64,000 nucleotides of DNA, from the NCBI RefSeq assembly GCF_001412215.1, contig NZ_LLWP01000003.1, forward strand, positions 186,001-250,000. Reading direction: 5' to 3'. Shown here piece by piece: positions 52,345 to 61,560 of this stretch (position 1 is its first letter; each line of letters starts with the position of its first letter). Under the pieces are notes generated by a model. That model was not told the origin of the DNA and did no database searches. It saw nothing but the letters and a program-made list of their open reading frames with translations. Both the position numbers and the translations under genes were made by a program. Origin of the DNA: Pedobacter sp. Hv1. Lineage in GTDB: Bacteria; Bacteroidota; Bacteroidia; Sphingobacteriales; Sphingobacteriaceae.

Positions 52345-55300
52345 TTAAACTAACTTTAATTTACCACTAATGGCATAAAACAAATAGGTTTTTACGTTCT
52401 GATAGCCCATAGCCAACATTAGATTTTTATAATTTTCTACTTGTTCAATGTGTTTGTCGCTTTCTTCTAGTGTAAATTTATAATCGAGGATAATCACCTC
52501 GTTATCATTTAACAACAAACGGTCTGGCCGGTGCATTTTCCCTTGAGCATCAATGATATTCTTTTCTGTAATACTCTCTTTTGCACTACTTAAAATTGTT
52601 TTTAGCTCTGCATGGTTTAAAACTTCAAGCACTGCGGTTTTTAGCGTTACGGTTTCTTCTTGTTGGGTTACTCCTTCTAAAACCAAACCCGCTATGTAGT
52701 CGTCTACTTCTTTTGCTGTGCTTGCATTGGCCAAAATATCGTGCAAAACGGAACCTTTTCGTCCAGATTTTTCAATATTTAGGATGTGTTTTAAATGTTT
52801 TTCTTGTGGTGGCACATACAGTTCAGATAGCCTATGAGTTGTTGGATAACTACCCAGTTCAATTAAATTGTCTGTTGTTGCTTTGCTTTTATCCGTAACA
52901 TAGGCTACAATCTCGTAGGTGTTATTTTCATTAAATTCTGTTTCGAAAGTGAGGTTTAACACATCGCCCATGTTAGACAATCTTCCTACTTCCTTTTTGG
53001 CCATGGTGGCGATGTACAAATAATCTTTTGAACGGGTTGTGGCTACATAAAGCATGTTCAAAGCATCCATATTATTGTACAGCAATTCTTCGTAATAAGC
53101 TTTTGCTATTGCAGAATCTGCTAAGCCTTCATTGTATTTTAAAGGTATTCCCCTCAATTCTTTATAGGCGGTTTCTTCTGATGAAACCCAAAATGTGGAG
53201 TTGATCTTTCCTTTGATTTCCCAATTGCAAAAAGGAATTAAAACCGCCCTAAAAGCTAAGCCTTTTGATTTGTGAATGGTAATCACCTGTATAGCATCTA
53301 CTCCTTCTGGTGAGGGTAAAGATTTTTTAATTCCTTCTTCATCCCACCAGGTTAAAAATGAGATGATCCCCTTTTCTCCCATTCGAGTTGCATTTGCAGT
53401 AAGGTCTCTAAAAGCTAAGAGGTAGGGCAAATGATTGGTTTGGTCTTTGATTTCATAACAATCAATCAAGATTTCTACCAATTCTGGCAAAGGCAATTGT
53501 AACCAGGTTTCCCAATTTTGGCATAAGGAACTGGGCAAAACTGCCGACAAGCTACTTAAGGAGACGCCCGTTAAATTTAGATAGTGATTGGCATTGGCTT
53601 GTTTATGGTGCAAGGTATTGTATAAAGCAATACAGTTTGCCTTATACAATGCAGTTTGAGAATCTAAGCCAATTAATATTTTTAAGGTATTGACAATTAA
53701 TTGGATGGCCGAGTTGTTCGCAATCAATAAGGCATCACCAGAAATGACATCAATTTCATGTTCCATTAATTTTTTAACGGTCAACAAGGCTTCGCTATTT
53801 GAACGCACTAAAATGGCAATATCTTTTGCTGCATATCCCTGCTCATTTTGCAAGGTCTGAATTTCGTTAACTACATCAGCTAGAGCCAAATCTCTGAAAG
53901 TAGTTTCCGTAAAACGAGCTTCCTCTGGTGCATCTTCTTTTCCAAATTTCCTGATCTTTATGGTGCCTCCTGCTAAAGTATTGGCGGCAAAGTTTTGGGT
54001 TGATGTACTATAGATATCAGTAATGATCTGATCGTAATGCTCTGCTTGCCACCACTTGGCAATACTTTCTTGTTTTTCGCTTAAGCCAGCATTTAATTCA
54101 TTTTGTAGGGTTAAAGGAATGGCTTTGTATAAAAAATTATTGAAGGTAATGATGTTCTCTGCACTGCGGTAATTTTCGCCCAAGCTATCTTCTACTACAT
54201 TTTCGGCACCTATTGCTTGCTTTGCATGTTGATGTAAAATATTCCAATCGCCATTGCGCCAGCGGTAGATCGACTGTTTGGTGTCGCCTACAATCAAATG
54301 GTCAATCAGGTTTCCACTTGGTGTGGCTATGGCATTGCTCAATAACGATTTGAAACTACCCCATTGGCTGGTGGAGGTATCCTGAAATTCATCAAACAAA
54401 AAGTTGCGGTACCTCGTGCCCACTTTCTCCCAGATAAAGGACGGATTGTCTCCGGCATCGTCTGTAATGCCCGAAATAAGCTTCTGTGCATCGCTGATAA
54501 GTAAGTTATCATTCTCTGCCCGATATTGTTTGAGTAATACAGCAATCTCTTGCATCAACCTTAAATAATAGAGGTTTTTATTGAAGGCGACGGCCAAGCT
54601 GTAATTTGGCAAATGTGCTAGGTAATGAACCTTTATCTTTTGCAGAATGGGGTTAACAGTATCATATACCTCTGGAAGATCTACATTTTTCTGGAACCAC
54701 TCTTCAGGTTCATCAATGTATTTAAATGTCGTTTCTAAGCTAGAAAAATCGCCTTTGGCAACCAATATCAGTTTCTTTAGCCCATTTCTGGATTTCCCTT
54801 TGAGGTGATCATTTTCTACACCCAAAACATCCAACACTTCATTGGCTTCTGTAGCTAAGGCACTAATCTCTTCTTCAAAGTTTTTAATTTCGGCTTTGGT
54901 AACACTAATGTACTTTTTAAATAGTTCATCAATATTTTCTAATCCTAATGTTTCTACTGCCTCTTCAAAAACCTGAAAGCGTTCTGAGAAAATCTCCCCT
55001 ATTAAATTGTAGAGTTCTACTTTGTAATTCCAACTTTTGTTGTCGCTAATCCGCTCAATGGCCAGATCAATTATCCATTGTAAAAGTTGTTTATTATGAT
55101 CCAGTGCCTCATCTAATTTCGCCACCAAATCATCTTTCACTTTATCATAGTTCATTTCTAAACTATAGCTGGCATCAAGACCCAGCTCGAAAGCAAACCC
55201 CCTGATCACTTTCTGCACAAAACCATCAATGGTACTTACAGAGAAACGACTGTAATCGTGTAGAATTTTGCGGTAGATTTGATCTGCTTTGAATTGTAGA

Positions 55301-55569
55301 TTTTGAGGATCGAGATTGGGATAAGCTGTTAAAATCAACTTCCTATAATCTTCTATTTTTTGCGCAGGACTTCCTTTTGCCAGACCAACTAACACTTCCA
55401 AAATCCTCGATTTCATCTCTTCTGTAGCCTTATTGGTAAAAGTTACGGCTAAGATCTCTCGGTATTTGTTTTCGCCACTAAAAAGCAGCGTAAGATAATG
55501 TGCAGTTAAACTGAACGTTTTACCAGAGCCAGCAGAGGCTTGAAGGATCTTGAGTGGTTTCATTGCCAT
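52345..55569 (-). CDS. AddA-like UvrD/RecB helicase-nuclease
   Basis: A 1074-residue superfamily 1 helicase with Walker A ASAGSGKT (11-18), FTNKATEEMK, the Walker B-type DEFQDTS, GDTKQSIYRWR, VITIHKSKGLAF and NMLYVATTRSKDYLYIA, followed by a C-terminal RecB-type nuclease with VIILDYKF at about residue 1028. With the AddB-like neighbour it should process double-strand ends for RecA loading, in place of RecBCD. Its recognition sequence is not knowable from this window. Confidence 0.9.
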   Translation of the reverse strand: MAMKPLKILQASAGSGKTFSLTAHYLTLLFSGENKYREILAVTFTNKATEEMKSRILEVLVGLAKGSPAQKIEDYRKLILTAYPNLDPQNLQFKADQIYRKILHDYSRFSVSTIDGFVQKVIRGFAFELGLDASYSLEMNYDKVKDDLVAKLDEALDHNKQLLQWIIDLAIERISDNKSWNYKVELYNLIGEIFSERFQVFEEAVETLGLENIDELFKKYISVTKAEIKNFEEEISALATEANEVLDVLGVENDHLKGKSRNGLKKLILVAKGDFSSLETTFKYIDEPEEWFQKNVDLPEVYDTVNPILQKIKVHYLAHLPNYSLAVAFNKNLYYLRLMQEIAVLLKQYRAENDNLLISDAQKLISGITDDAGDNPSFIWEKVGTRYRNFLFDEFQDTSTSQWGSFKSLLSNAIATPSGNLIDHLIVGDTKQSIYRWRNGDWNILHQHAKQAIGAENVVEDSLGENYRSAENIITFNNFLYKAIPLTLQNELNAGLSEKQESIAKWWQAEHYDQIITDIYSTSTQNFAANTLAGGTIKIRKFGKEDAPEEARFTETTFRDLALADVVNEIQTLQNEQGYAAKDIAILVRSNSEALLTVKKLMEHEIDVISGDALLIANNSAIQLIVNTLKILIGLDSQTALYKANCIALYNTLHHKQANANHYLNLTGVSLSSLSAVLPSSLCQNWETWLQLPLPELVEILIDCYEIKDQTNHLPYLLAFRDLTANATRMGEKGIISFLTWWDEEGIKKSLPSPEGVDAIQVITIHKSKGLAFRAVLIPFCNWEIKGKINSTFWVSSEETAYKELRGIPLKYNEGLADSAIAKAYYEELLYNNMDALNMLYVATTRSKDYLYIATMAKKEVGRLSNMGDVLNLTFETEFNENNTYEIVAYVTDKSKATTDNLIELGSYPTTHRLSELYVPPQEKHLKHILNIEKSGRKGSVLHDILANASTAKEVDDYIAGLVLEGVTQQEETVTLKTAVLEVLNHAELKTILSSAKESITEKNIIDAQGKMHRPDRLLLNDNEVIILDYKFTLEESDKHIEQVENYKNLMLAMGYQNVKTYLFYAISGKLKLV

Positions 55570-55680
55570 TTTGTGAAGTTAAAACAATAAATGTGCTAAT
55601 GCCAAAAAGCTTGCAATTTTACAAATCCATCTCCATGTTTAGCTAGAGATGTGCACTACTGAACATGCCAAATAAAGGCT

Positions 55681-56469
55681 TTATTTCTTCTTTTTCTTGT
55701 TTAATGTTTTGTGACTGATCCTTAATGGGCGTTCAGCCATTTCTATGGGATAACCTAACAAATCCCTAATCACTACAGAGGCGCAGGCTCCACCAAAGGC
55801 AGCTGGCAAATAAGAAACAGTTCCATAGGCTGATCGTTTAAAGTTGCTGCCATCGGTCATAATGAGCGAATCTTTTCTAATTTGTTCGGTAGAAAAAACA
55901 GCCTTTACTTTATCGGTATGAGGCGATTTGCGTAAACGTTTACGGATATAACTGGCAAACACACATTGATAGGTATCTGGCAAATAGGTAATCCTTAACC
56001 TAGTGGGATCCATTTTACCACCTGCTCCCATTGAACTTACAATCGGAACATTTTTTTCGAGTGCTGTAGACAATAAGGTAATTTTTGGCATTACACTATC
56101 AATACAGTCCATTACATAATCGTATTTGATATCGAGGATCTCTCTACATTTTTCTGGGGTAAGAAAAGAGTTAATGACATGCAGCTTCAATGCCGGATTG
56201 ATAGCCAACAAGCGTTCTTGCATAATTTCGGCTTTGCTTACACCATGATTGGTGGCTAGGGCTGGCAATTGTCTGTTTCTATTGCTCGGATCAACTACAT
56301 CGCCATCTACAATGGTCATTTCGCCTACGCCAGCACGACAAATAAATTCGGCAGCAAATGAACCTACTCCACCTAAACCAATTACCAAAACATGCTTACT
56401 TTGCAATTTGGTGATACCTTCATCACCCACTAACAATGCAGAACGCGAAAGCCAACTTACATCAGACAT
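55681..56469 (-). CDS. tcdA: tRNA threonylcarbamoyladenosine dehydratase TcdA
   Basis: Cyclises t6A to ct6A at position 37 of ANN-decoding tRNAs using ATP. The 262-residue ThiF/MoeB-fold protein has GLGGVGSFAAE (31-41), the nucleotide-contacting GDVVDPSNRNRQ, YVMDCIDSV and the C-terminal CASVVIRDLLG. It starts 4 bases after the TatD-like gene ends and is probably co-transcribed with it. Confidence 0.93.
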   Translation of the reverse strand: MSDVSWLSRSALLVGDEGITKLQSKHVLVIGLGGVGSFAAEFICRAGVGEMTIVDGDVVDPSNRNRQLPALATNHGVSKAEIMQERLLAINPALKLHVINSFLTPEKCREILDIKYDYVMDCIDSVMPKITLLSTALEKNVPIVSSMGAGGKMDPTRLRITYLPDTYQCVFASYIRKRLRKSPHTDKVKAVFSTEQIRKDSLIMTDGSNFKRSAYGTVSYLPAAFGGACASVVIRDLLGYPIEMAERPLRISHKTLNKKKKK

Positions 56470-56473
56470 ACTT

Positions 56474-57115
56474 TTAAATTATTTTTTCCCAGTCGGCAAA
56501 AATACGTGCTTTAAGCTCATCAACACTACACTTTTTTAAATTTGCAGCAGCAGCATAAATTTCTTCAATTTCGATTGTAGCATCATCTGTTTCCAGAAAG
56601 AAATGATTTGTTGTTGCAACTAGCTTTGCTGCTCCAGAATGAGGGTTCAGCAAGGCTTTACCAAAAGAAAGGTAAAATCCTTTAGCTAATAATTGTTGTC
56701 CTAACTCGGCATTTTTATTGAAACCATGAATGATCATTGGAACTTTAACGTGAAGCTCCTGCTTTAATTTAATCAGTTCGTCAAATGCTTTCACACAATG
56801 TAAAATCAAAGGTTTATGGAGTTTTTCGGCCAATTGAATCTGTTTTTCCAGAATTTGCAGCTGATTTTCCAATTTTTCGCCTTTCAGTTTATCCAAACCA
56901 CATTCGCCAATCAGTTTCACATTGTGTTGTAGGGCAACTTCGGCCAACCTTTTAAATTGGGTATTGAACTGGGCCAATGTTGCATACCATGGATGTAGGC
57001 CCACGGCTATGGGTGCAGTTGGCAACAGCGCTTCATCTGTTAATGAAAGACTTTGGATGCTCATTACCCCTGCTCTTTCTATCAACTGATGGGTATGGAT
57101 ATCTAAAAACTGCAT
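56474..57115 (-). CDS. TatD family hydrolase
   Basis: A metal-dependent hydrolase related to TatD DNases, 213 residues from ATG 57115. The in-frame ATG at 57187 adds 24 residues of unlike composition before the true N-terminus MQFLDIHTHQ. His7 and His9 form the HxH motif. A further His in ILHCVKAF and the FLETDD motif supply the remaining ligands. It is shorter than most TatD proteins (about 250-260), missing part of one alpha/beta unit. Function: 3'-5' exonuclease or other phosphohydrolase. Confidence 0.85.
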   Translation of the reverse strand: MQFLDIHTHQLIERAGVMSIQSLSLTDEALLPTAPIAVGLHPWYATLAQFNTQFKRLAEVALQHNVKLIGECGLDKLKGEKLENQLQILEKQIQLAEKLHKPLILHCVKAFDELIKLKQELHVKVPMIIHGFNKNAELGQQLLAKGFYLSFGKALLNPHSGAAKLVATTNHFFLETDDATIEIEEIYAAAANLKKCSVDELKARIFADWEKII

Positions 57116-57199
57116 TTTATTTGGTAACTTTAATTTAAACCTAAATGTACTTCTTCTGTAAAGAATTAGTGAATAGTCTATAAACATAGTAGTCTTTAT

Positions 57200-57207
57200 T
57201 ACATTTG
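57200..57207 (+). promoter_or_regulatory. -7 box TACATTTG of the thioredoxin-like gene
   Basis: Exact TAnnTTTG match, 19 bases upstream of the ATG at 57227. No TTTG at the -33 distance. Confidence 0.5.
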
Positions 57208-57226
57208 CACCATTATATTAAAAACC

Positions 57227-57730
57227 ATGAAGAGAATTATCATTTTATTTGCTGTCCTATTCATTTCAGCGGCAGCTTTTGCACAAGCACCTGTAACAAA
57301 AGAAGCGGTGCATATCTATAACCCTAAGGCTAATGCACAGGCAGACATTAATACAGCTGTTGCCAAGGCTAAAAAAGAAGGCAAACATGTATTTGTTCAG
57401 GTGGGTGGCAATTGGTGTATCTGGTGTATCCGCTTTCACGATTTGGTTAATGCTACACCAGAGCTAAAAAATTATTTAAACAACAACTACGAAACTGTTT
57501 TGTTAAACTATAGCCCAGAAAACAAAAACGAAGCTATCCTTAAAAAATTGAATTACCCTGGTCGTTTCGGTTTCCCAGTATTTTTGATTTTAGATGGAAA
57601 TGGTAAATTGATCCACACCCAAAACTCTGAATATCTTGAAGAAGGTGGTGGCCATAGTGTGAAAAAGGTTATGGGGTTTCTGAAGAACTGGAATGCAGGA
57701 GCATTAAAACCAGAAAACAACAAATCTTAA
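57227..57730 (+). CDS. Secreted thioredoxin-fold protein
   Basis: A 167-residue periplasmic protein with signal peptide ending AAFAQ (residue 20) and one thioredoxin fold. The redox motif reads C64-I-W-C67 within GGNWCIWCIRFH, then GFPVFLILDGNGK contains the cis-Pro region. The CIWC dipeptide differs from classical CGPC thioredoxin, as in thiol-disulfide exchange proteins of the DUF255/thioredoxin-7-like type. Partner unknown. Confidence 0.87.
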   Translation: MKRIIILFAVLFISAAAFAQAPVTKEAVHIYNPKANAQADINTAVAKAKKEGKHVFVQVGGNWCIWCIRFHDLVNATPELKNYLNNNYETVLLNYSPENKNEAILKKLNYPGRFGFPVFLILDGNGKLIHTQNSEYLEEGGGHSVKKVMGFLKNWNAGALKPENNKS

Positions 57731-57736
57731 AACATC

Positions 57737-57771
57737 AAAAAGTCTGGAGCTGATTAAACTCCAGACTTTTT
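57737..57771. terminator. Bidirectional intrinsic terminator
   Basis: AAAAAGTCTGGAG...CTCCAGACTTTTT, 13-bp perfect stem with a 9-nt loop, between the convergent thioredoxin-like and GH3 genes. Confidence 0.92.
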
Positions 57772-57821
57772 ACATCCTACTCTCGACTTCGGACTTAAGA
57801 CTATAGACTCTCTACTTTTAA

Positions 57822-59528
57822 CTATTGTCCGTCGCCATATTTAAAAAAGCCATTTACCGTAACTGGTAATTTGCCTGTTGGTATCAACTTATTGGTAAAA
57901 ACCGAAACAGCTGCTTTTTGCATAAAATCTTCTTTTTGATACGCCACCAATAAAGCTTTGGCATTTTCTAAGCCTGGCAGGTTTGCGATGTTGTATGGAT
58001 TGGCAAAAAAGGCAAAAGCAGCATCTTTTTTAGCCATGTCGGCAATCAGCATTTTAAGATCTGCACTTAAAGGAATATTGTTGTTTGGACGAATACGGGT
58101 ATCCACAATGGCAATAATTACCTGATCTTCTGGTTTAATTTCTGCCAATACTTTCCCAATGGCATTGGCATCTGCATTTTTATCCAAGTTATAATTTACC
58201 GAGTTTTTGTAAACCATAGCCATTTCTTTTTGAAAAACCGTAGCTTCTGGTGTACCGATATTGATAAATACGGTTCTTTTGTTTGGCGTTAATTGTTGTA
58301 CAAAATCTCTTCCTTTAAGCAAAGTCATACTGGCATCTGCCAATTGCTGTAATAATACCATGCTCTCTGGGCGATTTACCTCTGCATATACATTACCTTC
58401 CTTAATGTTGTGTTTTACATTTAAGCCAGCCCAATATTTTGCAGTCAAGATTTTCTTTACACTCTCATCAATACGTTCTATGGTTAAGCGTTGGTCTCTA
58501 ATGGCCTGACGAACCATTTTAATAGCTCTTTTGCTATTTTCTGACAGTTCTAAAATATCGTTACCCGCAATGATTCCCATTACATCGGCCTCGCCATCCT
58601 TAAAGTACTTTACCACACCTTTCATACCCATCGCATCTGAAATTATGATTCCTTTAAAGCCAATTTCGTCCTTTAAAATTCCAGTAACAATTGGTTTTGA
58701 TAAGGTTGAAGGCATATTTGGAGTTGCATCTAAAGAAGGAATGTTCATGTGTGCAATCATTACACCCGCAGCACCTTGTTTAATCAGTTCTTTAAATGGA
58801 TACATTTCTAAGCTATCCAAACGCTCTTTTGTAAATTTAAGCTGAGGTAGGTCGTAATGCGAATCTACATCTGTATCTCCGTGACCTGGGAAATGCTTAA
58901 TGCTCACCAACAAGCCACCATCTTGCATCCCTTTTAAATAGGCAGCGCCCTTTTGGGCAACATTGTATTTGTTCTCGCCAAAAGAGCGATAGTTGATCAC
59001 TGGATTTTTTGCATTGTTGTTTACATCAACATCTGGCGCCAAATTCATGTGCATGCCAATTCTTTTGTAATCTTTGGCCACTTCTAAACCCATTTTATAG
59101 ATGAGCTCTTTATTCTGCACTGCACCCAATGCCATTTGATATGGGTAAGAAATGGTACTGTCTAAACGCATGCCCAAACCCCACTCGCCATCTGATGCGA
59201 TCAACAAAGGCACTCTGGCTTTTTTCTGGTATTGGTTGGTTAAAGCCGCCTGACGGCCAGGTCCACCTTGAAAAAACACCAAACCACCAACTTTTTCCTT
59301 TTTGATAACTTTGGCTATTGAATCTGTAAAAGCTTTGCTCTTATTGGTATAAGCTGCTACAAAAAACATCTGTGCAATTTTTTGTTTTTTGCTCAGTTTT
59401 TTAAATACTGAATCAACCCACTTAGGCTCTTGTTTTAAAAGATCGGTATAAGAAGGTTGTTGTGCTTTTATGGCAGTTGCGGAAATAGAAAAAGCGATAC
59501 TTAAGCTATAAAAAAGGGTTCTCTTCAT
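57822..59528 (-). CDS. Glycoside hydrolase family 3 protein (NagZ-like)
   Basis: A 568-residue secreted protein with a signal peptide ending IKAQ. The family 3 N-terminal barrel carries KHFPGHGDT (211-219), the His/Asp dyad of the NagZ-type N-acetylglucosaminidases, and the catalytic nucleophile region IISDAMGMKG with Asp298. A C-terminal alpha/beta domain follows to the end. Many Bacteroidota homologues are fused to a C-terminal beta-lactamase-like domain of about 400 residues. This one ends without it. Likely acts on peptidoglycan or chitin-derived sugars. Confidence 0.9.
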   Translation of the reverse strand: MKRTLFYSLSIAFSISATAIKAQQPSYTDLLKQEPKWVDSVFKKLSKKQKIAQMFFVAAYTNKSKAFTDSIAKVIKKEKVGGLVFFQGGPGRQAALTNQYQKKARVPLLIASDGEWGLGMRLDSTISYPYQMALGAVQNKELIYKMGLEVAKDYKRIGMHMNLAPDVDVNNNAKNPVINYRSFGENKYNVAQKGAAYLKGMQDGGLLVSIKHFPGHGDTDVDSHYDLPQLKFTKERLDSLEMYPFKELIKQGAAGVMIAHMNIPSLDATPNMPSTLSKPIVTGILKDEIGFKGIIISDAMGMKGVVKYFKDGEADVMGIIAGNDILELSENSKRAIKMVRQAIRDQRLTIERIDESVKKILTAKYWAGLNVKHNIKEGNVYAEVNRPESMVLLQQLADASMTLLKGRDFVQQLTPNKRTVFINIGTPEATVFQKEMAMVYKNSVNYNLDKNADANAIGKVLAEIKPEDQVIIAIVDTRIRPNNNIPLSADLKMLIADMAKKDAAFAFFANPYNIANLPGLENAKALLVAYQKEDFMQKAAVSVFTNKLIPTGKLPVTVNGFFKYGDGQ

Positions 59529-59900
59529 TTGATTTTAATTGTAGGCAAGCCCTAAAATTAGGCAAAATATGTTAGTGTAAATAAGGTATTTTCTGAATTT
59601 AGGTTATTTAGATTGGTTCAATAGGATAAAACTGGACTAATCATCCCTATTAAATATTTACTACCGATGCTTCATATTGTATTAAATTTGATACAGCATA
59701 GATGTTGTAACATCTATCGCTTTTAAGCCAAAAAATAAAAATGTAATTGCTTTAAATTAGCTAGAGGTCAACATCTGCCTATTTTCTGAGTGGGTTACCA
59801 CTGCTCCGTATTTTTTTTTTGGCACATTTATTCTACAAGGCTTAGCAATTCACATTATTAAACCAGAAACCTATAAGTTTCAAAATCTATTCAAATCAAC
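59529..59900. other. 372-bp upstream region of the barrel protein gene
   Basis: AT-rich sequence between the divergent GH3 and barrel genes. A perfect 8-bp-arm palindrome lies at 59699-59716 and a run of eleven T residues at about 59810-59820. No ORF, RNA gene or exact TAnnTTTG box is seen. Confidence 0.5.
59699..59716. promoter_or_regulatory. Perfect palindrome TAGATGTTGTAACATCTA
   Basis: Two 8-bp arms (TAGATGTT and AACATCTA) around a GT centre, 185 bases upstream of the barrel gene at 59901 and 171 bases upstream of the GH3 gene. Size and symmetry fit an operator for a dimeric regulator. Confidence 0.4.
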
Positions 59901-60521
59901 ATGAAAAAAATCTTAATTCTAGCAATTGGCTTGTTTGTTACGGGCGTTGCAAATGCACAATCAACAGATAATGCGATCAGAATTGGCGCAAAAGCAGGGG
60001 TAAACATTTCTAACATTATCAAAGACAACGGCAACAATAACTTTAAAACCGATTACTTGGTAGGTTACCATGCTGGTATTACCTTAGACATTAAATTATT
60101 AGAAAATCTTGCTTTCACCCCTGAGGCTTTATATTCTACTAAAGGTTACAAATCGACCTCTACTTTTGGCGAGTATACTCAAACCACACATTTTATTGAT
60201 ATTCCTATTTTGGCCAGTATCAGATTAGGTGGTGGGCTTAACGTAGTAGCTGGTCCTCAGGTATCGTTCTTATTGTCTACCAATAATAAGTTCGAAACTG
60301 GCTTTGGTACTGCTGAACAAAAAATTGTTGAAGACAGTTCTGATCGTTTTAAAAAGAGTTTATTTGGTGGTGTAATTGGTTTTAGATACGACTTTAGCAA
60401 TAAAGTTGGTATCAATGGCCGTTATGCTTTAGATTTCCAGAAAAACAACGAAAACGGAACTTCACAAACACCAGAGTTTAAAAACCAAGTTTTCCAAGTG
60501 GGCTTAGGCTTAAAGTTCTAA
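59901..60521 (+). CDS. Outer-membrane beta-barrel protein, PorT family
   Basis: A 206-residue protein with signal peptide ending VANAQ (residue 20) and the PorT-type barrel start GAKAGVNISNI. Strands alternate with short turns through to the terminal FQVGLGLKF. Members are small eight-strand-like outer-membrane proteins common in Bacteroidota, with unknown roles. The upstream palindrome may regulate it. A strong terminator follows. Confidence 0.85.
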   Translation: MKKILILAIGLFVTGVANAQSTDNAIRIGAKAGVNISNIIKDNGNNNFKTDYLVGYHAGITLDIKLLENLAFTPEALYSTKGYKSTSTFGEYTQTTHFIDIPILASIRLGGGLNVVAGPQVSFLLSTNNKFETGFGTAEQKIVEDSSDRFKKSLFGGVIGFRYDFSNKVGINGRYALDFQKNNENGTSQTPEFKNQVFQVGLGLKF

Positions 60522-60555
60522 GTTAACCTAACAAATAAAAAACATCAATTAAGAG

Positions 60556-60584
60556 AGACCGTCTGCAAACAGACGGTCTTTTTT
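60556..60584 (+). terminator. Intrinsic terminator after the barrel gene
   Basis: AGACCGTCTG-CAAA-CAGACGGTCT, 10-bp perfect stem with a T6 run. Confidence 0.95.
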
Positions 60585-60603
60585 ATGCAAAAATGATCCT
60601 ACA

Positions 60604-61008
60604 TTAAGCATCTAAAGTCGATACCTCTACAATAAGGTATGATCTTATTCCCTCTGGCATTTCCCAAGTTAATTCAGCCCCTTGTGCATAGCCCAATAGT
60701 GCCACCCCTATTGGAGACAGAATAGACAAAGTGTTGTTTTTTCTTTTGGCCTTACTTTCAGCCACCAAATGATAAGTATACTCCTTACCCGAATCCAGTT
60801 CTCTTACCTTCACCTTTTTATCTATGCTTACAATGGTTTCTGGCAGTTCTTTTCTTAATACTTGCTTTGCCGATTGTAGTTCTAGTGCTAATTTAAGTTC
60901 ATTATACTTACTTAGCTTTTTCCTTTTAATATGGTCTTTTAAAAGGTCAAAAATTCCTCTTGATAAGATAATGGGTGTCTGATTGGTCTTTATTGCTGTA
61001 TTGTTCAT
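60604..61008 (-). CDS. Short GreA/GreB-type protein (paralogue 1)
   Basis: A 134-residue protein. The C-terminal half is the GreA/GreB C-terminal domain: VSIDKKVKVRELDSGKEYTYHLV and ILSPIGVALLGYAQGAELTWEMPEG. The N-terminal helical part is too short for the long coiled coil with the two acidic tip residues of true GreA. Such proteins resemble Rnk (nucleoside diphosphate kinase regulator) and may contact RNA polymerase without cleavage stimulation. It lies 135 bases downstream of its paralogue. Confidence 0.85.
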   Translation of the reverse strand: MNNTAIKTNQTPIILSRGIFDLLKDHIKRKKLSKYNELKLALELQSAKQVLRKELPETIVSIDKKVKVRELDSGKEYTYHLVAESKAKRKNNTLSILSPIGVALLGYAQGAELTWEMPEGIRSYLIVEVSTLDA

Positions 61009-61143
61009 TGTAATTTTGATTTAAATAATTGACAGGCTAAGCCTTTATAAATTTATTTGCTTCCTAACAATGGCCCCGGCAACCTGTTGCCGAGGCTCAA
61101 TCATCAAAATCTTTACTGCACATTACATGGAAAAAGAAGAACA

Positions 61144-61548
61144 TTAGGTTTGCGCTCCATTCATTTTCTCATTGGTCACATTCAGGATCTGAAACTTTTT
61201 CAATCCCGCTGGCACTTTCCATTCCACAAATTCATCTTTTCTAAAGCCAATTAGGGCTGCGCCCATTGGGGTTAAAATAGAGATCTTATTTTGTCGCATA
61301 TCTGCAAATTGGGGCATTACAATTGTAAATTCCATCTTCATCTGTGTATGGAGATCGAGTAGCTGTACTTTAGAATTCAACCTGATTCCGTATAGCGGAA
61401 AGGCTTCTTCTTTTACAATTACTGCTCTGCTCAACTCATTGGCCAAAGACATTTCTTTACTTGGATCTGCTTTTTTATTATAATAAGGTTTAAGCAGGTT
61501 AAAGTCTGCTTCGGTGATCACTACCGCATTTTTCTCATTCGGGTTCAT
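61144..61548 (-). CDS. Short GreA/GreB-type protein (paralogue 2)
   Basis: A 134-residue paralogue of the protein at 60604-61008, of the same length and with the same C-terminal domain (VQLLDLHTQMKMEFTIVMPQ and ISILTPMGAALIGFRKDEFVEWKVP). The N-terminal helices are again short and lack a full coiled coil. It starts 12 bases after the FMN-binding glutamate synthase-like gene ends, so it is probably in that operon. Confidence 0.85.
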   Translation of the reverse strand: MNPNEKNAVVITEADFNLLKPYYNKKADPSKEMSLANELSRAVIVKEEAFPLYGIRLNSKVQLLDLHTQMKMEFTIVMPQFADMRQNKISILTPMGAALIGFRKDEFVEWKVPAGLKKFQILNVTNEKMNGAQT

Positions 61549-61560
61549 TTTATCTAGGTT

